DNA of 64,000 nucleotides. It comes from CBDAQD01 sp965275905 (lineage in GTDB: Bacteria; Pseudomonadota; Alphaproteobacteria; Rhizobiales; JAJFHC01). The notes under the pieces are model-generated. The model was not told the origin of the DNA. It searched no databases and was given only the letters and a program-made list of their open reading frames with translations. The stretch lies in contig CBDHYJ010000083.1 of the NCBI GenBank assembly GCA_965275905.1, positions 186,001-250,000 of the forward strand. Reading direction: 5' to 3'. The position numbers were made by a program, and so were the translations under genes. Below, piece by piece: positions 58,106-64,000 of the stretch; positions within the stretch are counted from its first letter, which is position 1, and every line of letters starts with the position of its first letter.

Positions 58106-58896
58106 TGCCGTGCGTCCGGAGACGCGTGATCAGATATGAAGCGAATCATGTGAGCCGCGACCGTCTCGCCCCGTTCGACGAGAATGGCATGTTTCACGCC
58201 AGGCAGAACGACCAGTTCCGCGTTCGGCATCGCCTCCGCAATCAGTTTGTTCAGCCGGGGATTGCATCCGCCATCGAACTCTCCGGTCAACACAAGTGAC
58301 GGCGCCTCCACCTCGTGCAGCCATGGCATCATCTCGGTCCCCGCGTAGATCCGGAAGACATTCATGAAGATATCTGGATCGGTTTCGACGACCTGATCCA
58401 GCCTGCGCTTGATGACATCCGGATTGTTCGCGATGAAATCATCCGTGAACCACCGGTCGACCAGAGTGTCGAGGACTTTCGCGATGCCCTTTTCCTCCAT
58501 CGCGCGGACAACGCCCCAGACCTTCGCGCTGTCGTCCTCGGTCCGTCCCGCCGCCGTCGACAAAAGCCCGAGGCTCATCACGCGGTCCGGATGCTTTCGG
58601 GCATATGCCGGTCCGATCATGCCGCCGAGCGAGTGGCCGGCTATGTGTACCCTGTCAAAGCCGCAGCGTTCGCGCACCCGTTCGAGATCCGCGACGAGGT
58701 CCTCCAGTCCGAATTCACCATCGGGCATCGGAGACTCGCCGTGGCCGCGAAGGTCGTATGTGACGACGGTGAATTGTTCGCGCAGGACCGGGACCATGAA
58801 CCGCCACGCATCCCTGGCCGCGCCGATGCCATGGACGAGAATGATCGGATCGCCGAACCCGTCCACCGAATAGGCACACTCAATCACGTCGGACAT
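58102..58896 (-). CDS. Alpha/beta-fold hydrolase
   Basis: A 264-residue hydrolase. The nucleophile elbow is AGHSLGGMIG at about residues 88-97, with oxyanion segment VHGIGAARDAW near 20, acid residue in LTGEFDGGCNP (about 208) and His in GVKHAILVERGE (about 237). The substrate is unknown. It lies 24 bp downstream of the LLM flavin oxidoreductase gene on the same strand and may act in the same degradation step. Confidence 0.85.
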   Translation of the reverse strand: MSDVIECAYSVDGFGDPIILVHGIGAARDAWRFMVPVLREQFTVVTYDLRGHGESPMPDGEFGLEDLVADLERVRERCGFDRVHIAGHSLGGMIGPAYARKHPDRVMSLGLLSTAAGRTEDDSAKVWGVVRAMEEKGIAKVLDTLVDRWFTDDFIANNPDVIKRRLDQVVETDPDIFMNVFRIYAGTEMMPWLHEVEAPSLVLTGEFDGGCNPRLNKLIAEAMPNAELVVLPGVKHAILVERGETVAAHMIRFISDHASPDARH

Positions 58897-58920
58897 CCCC
58901 TCTTCCCTCCTCTGTCGACC

Positions 58921-59964
58921 TTACTCAGCAGCGACGGAGCGGCGCGAACCGGCAAAATGCGGCATCACCTCTTCTGAGAAACACTGCAGGCACTCGAGCG
59001 TCTCCGTCTGGCCGGCACCGAAATTGACATTCAGGATGACCCGGTCGACGCCGGCTTCCGCATAGGGCGCGAGCTTGTCCGTCATTTCCGCAGGTGTGCA
59101 GATCAGGAGGCTTTCCGCCAGGTCGTCGATTGACTGTTCGCGCGGCAGAGGCGCGATCATCCCGTGTTCCACGATGCCCGGTCCGGTGAACACGTTGTCG
59201 AAGCGGCTGTAGTAGTCGTATGCCGCTTCGATCTTCGACTGCCGGTCCCGGGCGCTTTCTGAAACGAAGGCGACCCGCGAAAGCGACAGGGTAAGATCCC
59301 GGCCCGCCTCTCCGAGTTCCGCCTTGCCGCGCTGAAATGCGTCGACCTGATCCAGCATCATCTGGTGATCGCCGGACAGGGGTGTGGTCTGGATGTGAAA
59401 ACCCCGCTTCGTGCAGTGATAGATCCCCTCCGGCGCCATCACAGCCATCATGATCTGCGGTCCGCCGGGCCTGACCGGACGCGGCATGACCGTGATCGGA
59501 TCGAACGTGTAATACTTGCCGTCCCAGGAAACCTCTTCGTCGCGCAGGAGCGCCGTGAGCACGTCCAGAGACTCGTCGAATTTTTCCCGGCTGATGTCGA
59601 GGGAAACGCCAAGCCTGTCCATCTCGTAGCCGAATGCGCCGCGGCCGACCCCGAGCATCAGCCGCCCGTCCGTAAAGATATCGGCGGCAATCACCTCGCC
59701 CGCGTAAATCCGCATGTCATGAAGCGGAAGGACGACGACCGACGTCATGATCTTCACATGCTCGGTCGCGTCGGCGATCTTCACGGCGAACTGAAGCGGT
59801 GCCGGCATGAGCAGGATATTGATCAGGTGATGTTCTGTAATCGAAACCGCATCGAAGCCGAGCCTGTCCGCAGCGACCGCCTGTTCCAGCATGTCCGCAT
59901 AGAGGCGGTCTCCGCCGTAGCTCTTGTCCGGATAGTACGCCGAGAGCTGAATGCTGAAGTCCAT
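58921..59964 (-). CDS. LLM-class flavin-dependent oxidoreductase
   Basis: A 347-residue luciferase-like monooxygenase (FMNH2 or F420-type fold). The N-terminal DFSIQLSAYYPDKSYGGDRLYADMLEQAVAADRLGFDAVSITEHH motif and DGRLMLGVGRGAFGYE are diagnostic. The C-terminal region has AEAGVDRVILNVNFGAG. The substrate is unknown. It is divergent from the LysR gene at 60102 and forms a probable operon with the alpha/beta hydrolase. Confidence 0.88.
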   Translation of the reverse strand: MDFSIQLSAYYPDKSYGGDRLYADMLEQAVAADRLGFDAVSITEHHLINILLMPAPLQFAVKIADATEHVKIMTSVVVLPLHDMRIYAGEVIAADIFTDGRLMLGVGRGAFGYEMDRLGVSLDISREKFDESLDVLTALLRDEEVSWDGKYYTFDPITVMPRPVRPGGPQIMMAVMAPEGIYHCTKRGFHIQTTPLSGDHQMMLDQVDAFQRGKAELGEAGRDLTLSLSRVAFVSESARDRQSKIEAAYDYYSRFDNVFTGPGIVEHGMIAPLPREQSIDDLAESLLICTPAEMTDKLAPYAEAGVDRVILNVNFGAGQTETLECLQCFSEEVMPHFAGSRRSVAAE

Positions 59965-60101
59965 GGTCGCTGCCCTCTCGCCTGGTCGCGGTTGTCGCCG
60001 AACGCTGAAAGCCGAATATGGCCAAATTCAATAAATCTGGAAAACAAATTATTTTGGCGTTTTAATTCGAATATTCCGAACTACAGTTGATGAGAAACCT
60101 T

Positions 60102-60989
60102 ATGAACGTCGAAGCGCTCCGCACCTTTCTCGCCGTCATCCAGCTTGGCAATCTCAACAAGGCGGCCGAGCACCTGCATGTGACGCAATCGACGGTGACG
60201 GCGCGCCTCGACACTCTGGAGCAGACCCTCGGTCAGAAACTGCTGGTGCGTTCGCGGCGCGGCGCGGAACTCACCAAAGCGGGCTTCGCGTTCCAGCGCC
60301 ATGCCGAGCTGATGGTGCAGTCCTGGGCGCAGGCCCTCAAGGCCGTCGGCCTTCCCAAGGGCTATTCGGACATTCTCAGCTTCGCCTGTCACTTCGATCT
60401 GTGGGATGGCGCAGGATCGGCCTGGCTGGACCGTGTCAGGCGTGAGCAGCCGGGCCTCGCGCTCGAAGCCTGGCCCGGCGACTTGGCGGACATCAGACGA
60501 TGGCTCTCAAGCGGCCTGAGCGACGTGGCCCTGGTTCCGGAGCCTTTCAGCGGCGCAGGTCTGGTGTCCCGCAAATACGCTCGGGAGCGCCTCGTCCAGG
60601 TCTCGACCGTGCGCCGCGCGGTTCAGGCCTGGGATCCTGAGTACATCTTCGTCGATCACGGCGCGGAGTTCCGCCGCCGGCACTCGTCACTCTGGCCCAC
60701 GGACGAAACCGCCCGCATGACGTTCGGCTCGAGCCGGTGGGCGCTGGAGCATCTTCTGGCAGTCGGCGGATCGGCCTACCTTCCCTGGAGGCTGACGGAG
60801 CCCCACGTCAGGGCGGGCCGCCTGTTTCCCATCGAGAGCGCACCGGAAATCGCGCGCGATCTCCACATGGTCTGGCGCGAGGCCGTCCGCGCAACGCACC
60901 CGGAAAAAATCTCGGAGATGGTGGAAGGCGACGGTACTGCGGTGGAATGGCGATCCCGGAAGGACTCGAACCTTCAACCTGCAGATTAG
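60102..60989 (+). CDS. LysR-family regulator ending inside tRNA-Arg
   Basis: A 295-residue LysR-type regulator. The N-terminal helix-turn-helix is in RTFLAVIQLGNLNKAAEHLHVTQSTVTARLD (about 6-36). The substrate-binding part follows from about 90. The frame has no stop before 60989, which lies inside the tRNA-Arg gene on the other strand, so the last 14 residues (WRSRKDSNLQPAD) are encoded by the tRNA complement. I chose ATG 60102; 60090 and 60087 are alternatives. It is divergent from the LLM/hydrolase pair, which it may control. The gap between them is AT-rich. Confidence 0.85.
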   Translation: MNVEALRTFLAVIQLGNLNKAAEHLHVTQSTVTARLDTLEQTLGQKLLVRSRRGAELTKAGFAFQRHAELMVQSWAQALKAVGLPKGYSDILSFACHFDLWDGAGSAWLDRVRREQPGLALEAWPGDLADIRRWLSSGLSDVALVPEPFSGAGLVSRKYARERLVQVSTVRRAVQAWDPEYIFVDHGAEFRRRHSSLWPTDETARMTFGSSRWALEHLLAVGGSAYLPWRLTEPHVRAGRLFPIESAPEIARDLHMVWREAVRATHPEKISEMVEGDGTAVEWRSRKDSNLQPAD

Positions 60990-61024
60990 AAGTCTGCTGC
61001 TCTATCCAGTTGAGCTACGGGACC
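60948..61024 (-). tRNA. tRNA-Arg (TCT)
   Basis: A 77-nt cloverleaf read on the minus strand: acceptor GGTCCCG with CGGGATC (one G-T pair), anticodon loop CTTCTAA giving TCT, T-loop TTCGAGT, discriminator G and encoded CCA. Its 3' half overlaps the end of the convergent LysR coding region by 42 bp. Confidence 0.96.
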
Positions 61025-61073
61025 GCTGAGGTGTCGTCATGCCCTGAGGCAGATGTCTTATGCACGCTCGCCG

Positions 61074-61379
61074 TCAGTGCGTCCAGCTTCCGATCCGGCC
61101 ATATTTGAAATTGTCCGCATAGGCCTTCGCGGTGACGCGGCGTGCCTTGGGCTCCTGCACCTGATAGGGAATACCCTTGCGCTCCGCATAGGCGATCGCG
61201 TCTTCCTTGGTCGCGAAGGTCAGTCTGATCTGCGAGTTCATGTCGCCGGAGCTGGTCCAGCCCATCAGCGGCTCGACCTCGCGCGGTGTCTCCGGTTCGT
61301 AGTCCAGCACCCACTTCTTCGTGCGCGCCCTGCCGGACTGCATTGCTGTCTTCGCCGGCTTGTAGATGCGTGCAACCAT
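61074..61379 (-). CDS. NDUFS4-like complex I accessory subunit
   Basis: A 101-residue protein of the ETC complex I/NDUFS4 family. Family blocks are the N-terminal MVARIYKPAKTAMQSG, WVLDYEP with PLMGWTSSGDMNSQIRLTF in the middle, and AKAYADNFKYGRIGSW at the end. It is an accessory subunit of respiratory NADH:quinone oxidoreductase in alphaproteobacteria. It has a GGAGG ribosome site and lies between tRNA-Pro and tRNA-Arg. Confidence 0.93.
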   Translation of the reverse strand: MVARIYKPAKTAMQSGRARTKKWVLDYEPETPREVEPLMGWTSSGDMNSQIRLTFATKEDAIAYAERKGIPYQVQEPKARRVTAKAYADNFKYGRIGSWTH

Positions 61380-61453
61380 GCGACGCGACCTCCACTCCGT
61401 TATCGATCGTATTCCGTCAGACGCGGCCTTCGCCCGCCGTTACGCCTTTAAGT

Positions 61454-61530
61454 TGGTCGGGGCAGCAAGATTCGAACTTGCGACCCCCTGCTCCCAAAGC
61501 AGGTGCGCTACCAGGCTGCGCCATGCCCCG
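61454..61530 (-). tRNA. tRNA-Pro (TGG)
   Basis: A 77-nt cloverleaf on the minus strand: acceptor CGGGGCA with TGCCCCG, anticodon loop TTTGGGA giving TGG, T-loop TTCGAAT, discriminator A and encoded CCA. It lies 74 bp upstream of the NDUFS4-like gene. Confidence 0.96.
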
Positions 61531-61650
61531 ACAAACAAACGCCGACGTGACGGAATTCCGTTCCCGTCTATCAGCGCTGAATTGAAAATGCCTTACACGC
61601 TTTCAAATTTCACGGCAAGTCGTGCGAGATCCGGATGCCGCGATTCCGAC

Positions 61651-62181
61651 CTAGCGGGCGGGGAACATGCTGTGTCTGATCCTGTCGCCAGGAGCCAGCC
61701 CGATCTTTCGGGCCACACCGGCCCTGACTTCCAGAACAGCTCTTATGTCCCCACCCGATCTTATGATGGCCTCCGAATAGGGGACGGTGTCGTGCTCGAT
61801 CCGATGCACCGTCCCGTCCTCTCTAATGAAAACCATATCGAGCGACAGCGGCGTGTTCTTCATCCACATCGAGATTGCGCCGGTCGACTGAAAGTTGAAC
61901 AGCATCGCCGCATTCTCCGCCATGTGCTCGCGATACATCAGGCCACGCTGCCGGAGAGGTGATGTATCCGCGATCTCGGTCGCGAAAACGAACTGTCCCT
62001 TTTTCGTGATCACGGTGACGGGCTCGACCCGCCATTTCAAACCGTCGCCCGCCTGCGAGGAGAAGGAGCCGGCCGCATTGTACGCATATACGGCCGCCGC
62101 AATGAGCATCACGGCGATCAGGACCCGGCGTTGGAAAAACAACGCAAGTGCTGCTGTTACGCGACCTGAACCAAGCTTCAT
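61651..62181 (-). CDS. DUF192-family membrane-anchored protein
   Basis: A 176-residue protein. A membrane anchor or uncleaved signal lies at about 21-38 (VLIAVMLIAAAVYAYNAAG). The DUF192 domain (about 65-165) shows ATEIADTSPLRQRGLMYREHMAENAAMLFNF and MWMKNTPLSLDMVFI. The function of this family is not established. It is leftward, 33 bp downstream of the cold-shock gene. Start ATG 62181 is chosen over TTG 62217. Confidence 0.85.
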   Translation of the reverse strand: MKLGSGRVTAALALFFQRRVLIAVMLIAAAVYAYNAAGSFSSQAGDGLKWRVEPVTVITKKGQFVFATEIADTSPLRQRGLMYREHMAENAAMLFNFQSTGAISMWMKNTPLSLDMVFIREDGTVHRIEHDTVPYSEAIIRSGGDIRAVLEVRAGVARKIGLAPGDRIRHSMFPAR

Positions 62182-62213
62182 GTATATGGAGATTGGGGCT
62201 CGGACCCCAACAT

Positions 62214-62780
62214 TCAATGCGGACTCGGATATCCGCCTTCGAGGGAAAGTTTGATCTCTGCGGCCATCAGTCCTTTGGGGCCTGCGCCGAACCGCACATA
62301 AACCGTCTGATCGGGCCGCAATTCCGCGATGCCGTAGCGCCGCATCACTTCCATATGGACGAAGATATCTTCAGTGCCTTCGCCGCGGGTCACGAAACCG
62401 TAGCCCTTTGCCCGGTTGAACCATTTGACGGTTGTCTTGACGAAATCACCCTCGGGCGTGACCGAAACGTGAGTGCGCGGAAGCGGCTTTGCGGAAGGCT
62501 GAAGGGCAGTCGAGTTGTCGACGCTCAGCACGCGGAGGGCCTGCCAGCCCTTCTGGCGAACGACCGCCTCGCAGACGACTCGGGCCCCTTCCAGAAGTGA
62601 ATCGAACCCGTCGCGCTTGAGACAACTTGAGTGGATCAGCACATCCGGCTGCCCGTTGTCCGGGATCATGAAACCGTACCCACGCGACCCGTCGAACCAC
62701 TTAACGAAGCCCGCCATTTCAACGATTTTTACTGTCGATTCTTCGTCTGTGACGGTGACGGTTTGTTCCAACCTGTCCAC
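62214..62780 (-). CDS. Cold-shock protein with two CSD domains
   Basis: A 188-residue protein with two cold-shock (OB-fold) domains. CSD1 is at about 20-80 (GFVKWFDGSRGYGFMIPDNGQPDVLIH) and CSD2 at about 110-175 (TTVKWFNRAKGYGFVTRGEGTEDIFVH), each with RNP-1 and RNP-2 type motifs. It binds single-stranded nucleic acid. The start is unsure: GTG 62780 with a GGGGGG stretch upstream is the best; longer frames run to 62963. A 365-bp gap to the sirtuin gene upstream could be its leader. Confidence 0.82.
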   Translation of the reverse strand: MDRLEQTVTVTDEESTVKIVEMAGFVKWFDGSRGYGFMIPDNGQPDVLIHSSCLKRDGFDSLLEGARVVCEAVVRQKGWQALRVLSVDNSTALQPSAKPLPRTHVSVTPEGDFVKTTVKWFNRAKGYGFVTRGEGTEDIFVHMEVMRRYGIAELRPDQTVYVRFGAGPKGLMAAEIKLSLEGGYPSPH

Positions 62781-63145
62781 GCTGGATCGGCCCCCCTGCC
62801 GCAATTTGACAACCACGCTACGCGTCGAGAAGTGTCCCCCGCACCGGCCTCTAAAACCGAAGGACACCAGCCCATCGCGATGTAGTGTGGAACAAGTCCC
62901 GAGCCGTTGTACAGGGCGATCATGCGTTTTGTGTGGAAAAACCCACACTTCGCCGGAAAGCATTGCAAAAAGGTCACGGTGGCCGTTTCAAGGGCTCCTG
63001 AACCGCCTCGAAATGACCCTGTTCGAGGTGTCAAAATTCGGTCGACGATCGCGAATCAAAGACCGCTGATTCGCGATCTGCTGTGATCGATTCGGACCAC
63101 CTCTCTTGCCCGAACCGGAAAAGATGAGGCGGTTCCGGGCGATAC
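62781..63145. other. Cold-shock gene leader region
   Basis: A 365-bp stretch with no supportable gene between the sirtuin stop and the cold-shock start. It contains a 12-bp perfect inverted repeat at 63047-63078 and, nearer the gene, a small TGTGG/CCACA hairpin around GTTTTT. If the cold-shock transcript starts near the sirtuin end, its 5' leader would be long and structured. Confidence 0.5.
63047..63078. repeat. 12-bp perfect inverted repeat
   Basis: Arms GATCGCGAATCA (63047-63058) and TGATTCGCGATC (63067-63078) pair perfectly around an 8-nt loop. No T-run follows directly on either strand. It lies 68 bp past the sirtuin stop and may be a terminator-like hairpin, a regulator site, or part of the cold-shock leader. 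Confidence 0.6.
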
Positions 63146-63892
63146 TCAATTCAGTTTAAGAAACGGTTCCATAACGTCGCCGATCTCATCGTGTAGAACG
63201 AGATCTGCCATGTCGTCGATGTCCGTCGGCTCCCGATTCACAATGACGAGTCTGGCGCCATTCCGTTTGGCGAGGATAGGGAATCCGGCGGCTGGAAAAA
63301 CGACCAGTGAGGATCCCATTGCGATGAACAGGTCACAGGCCAGCGTCGCCTCCTCGGCTCTGTTCATTTCCTGCTCCGGCATTGCCTGACCGAAAGAGAT
63401 CGTCGCGGACTTGATCAGACCGTCGCATGCAGTGCAGTTCGGTCCATCGCCCGTCGCTTCGAATTGCTGCCTCACCCAGTCGTTTTCGTAACGGCGGTCG
63501 CAGCTCAGGCACTTCGCGTAGGAACCGTTACCGTGAAGTTCGATGATGTTGTCTTCGGGGATACCGGACTCCTGGTGAAGATTATCGATGTTCTGAGTGA
63601 TCACGTGGCTGACCCGACCAATCCTCACAAGGTGGGAGATCGCCATATGTCCGCGGCTGGGCCTTGCCCCGGCAAAGCTCTCCTCCATGGCGAATTTGCG
63701 CTTCCAGGCTTCCCGCCGCATGTCCGCCGAACGCACAAAGTCATCGAAATAGATCGGCATGTTGTTGGTCCACAGGCCACCCGGGCTGCGGAAATCCGGA
63801 ATGCCCGATTCCGTGCTCATACCGGCGCCGGTAAAAATCACCGCCCTTTGGCATTCGGTGACCAGTTGCCTCAATTCATCGCGTTCGTTCAT
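63146..63892 (-). CDS. NAD-dependent protein deacylase (sirtuin)
   Basis: A 248-residue Sir2-family enzyme. NAD-binding GAGMSTESGIPDFRSPGGLW at about 24-43, TQNIDNLHQESG, and the catalytic His in ELHGNG are present. The zinc site has two Cys pairs, CLSC and CTAC. It removes acyl groups from lysine residues using NAD. I chose ATG 63892 with GGAAAG upstream; 63931 is a longer option. CobB is the closest named homologue, but the subclass is unclear. Confidence 0.92.
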   Translation of the reverse strand: MNERDELRQLVTECQRAVIFTGAGMSTESGIPDFRSPGGLWTNNMPIYFDDFVRSADMRREAWKRKFAMEESFAGARPSRGHMAISHLVRIGRVSHVITQNIDNLHQESGIPEDNIIELHGNGSYAKCLSCDRRYENDWVRQQFEATGDGPNCTACDGLIKSATISFGQAMPEQEMNRAEEATLACDLFIAMGSSLVVFPAAGFPILAKRNGARLVIVNREPTDIDDMADLVLHDEIGDVMEPFLKLN

Positions 63893-63985
63893 TGCTTTCC
63901 GGATCGGGGGATTGTTGATTTTTCTATCCACCCTATCTTAGCCTCAACCATTCAATCGAAAACCAATTCGTCATGCGGAGGGGTC

Positions 63986-64000
63986 ATGAAATATCTTCAT
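63986..64000 (+). CDS. Start of an unidentified gene, cut by the window edge
   Basis: ATG at 63986 opens MKYLH and then the window ends. It is preceded by GGAGGGG at a spacing of 3-4 nt, a near-ideal ribosome site. It is divergent from the sirtuin gene. Nothing more can be said of it. Confidence 0.5.

Overview
This window reads as a chromosomal segment of an alphaproteobacterium, most likely Hyphomicrobiales (Rhizobiales). The evidence is the high GC content, the conserved gene order (dgt-argS-SPOR-nagZ-scpA-scpB-tatA-tatB-tatC-serS-surE-pcm-nlpD), metC beside the aapJQMP amino-acid transporter, a PopZ-type protein, an NDUFS4-like complex I subunit and a double cold-shock-domain protein. There is no rRNA operon, prophage, insertion sequence or CRISPR array. 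Four tRNA genes are present (Cys, Asn, Arg, Pro).

Layout. 0-17 kb is a leftward housekeeping block: envelope (NlpD-like LysM/M23 lipoprotein, NagZ, SPOR protein), protein repair (Pcm), SurE, two aminoacyl-tRNA synthetases, Tat export, the ScpAB condensin partners and Dgt. A DUF815 ATPase faces it at the left edge and a lone FbpC-like ABC ATPase is inserted between scpB and tatA. 17-28 kb holds erpA, an isochorismatase-fold hydrolase, xthA, a Sel1-repeat protein, ilvD, valS, a PopZ homologue, a TolC-family protein and a second PCMT-like protein. 28-33 kb holds tRNA-Cys, an ECF sigma factor with a membrane anti-sigma factor and a DsbA-like protein, then a divergent nitroreductase and a membrane-anchored CxxC protein. 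Three promoter-like sites of the form GGAAC-N16-CGTC lie upstream of the sigma gene, the nitroreductase and the CxxC protein, which suggests a small autoregulated thiol-redox regulon. 33-39 kb is dominated by poorly known envelope proteins, including a secreted von Willebrand A protein carrying four tandem ~80-residue repeats.

39-48 kb starts with an NAD-malic enzyme broken by a one-base frameshift. It is followed by a rightward light/photo-oxidative-stress cluster: photolyase, FAD oxidoreductase, DUF1365 protein, cyclopropane-fatty-acid-synthase-like methyltransferase and MFS transporter. A convergent ChrR-type anti-sigma factor lies at its end. This ChrR keeps every cupin metal ligand but lacks the canonical zinc ligands of the sigma-binding domain, and it has no adjacent rpoE. 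48-51 kb holds cysK, an AlaX editing protein, a 3-mercaptopyruvate sulfurtransferase and a GNAT acetyltransferase. 51-57 kb holds aapJQMP with a strong intercistronic hairpin after aapJ, and divergent metC. 57-64 kb holds an L,D-transpeptidase, an alpha/beta hydrolase, an LLM-class flavin oxidoreductase with a divergent LysR regulator whose 3' end runs into tRNA-Arg, an NDUFS4-like protein, tRNA-Pro, a DUF192 protein, a cold-shock protein, a sirtuin, and the first five codons of a further gene at the right edge.

The best candidates for new biology are the ECF/anti-sigma/DsbA/nitroreductase/CxxC group with its shared promoter motif, and the orphan ChrR with a degenerate zinc site next to the lipid-modification/photolyase cluster. 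All calls come from reading the sequence. No database search was possible.
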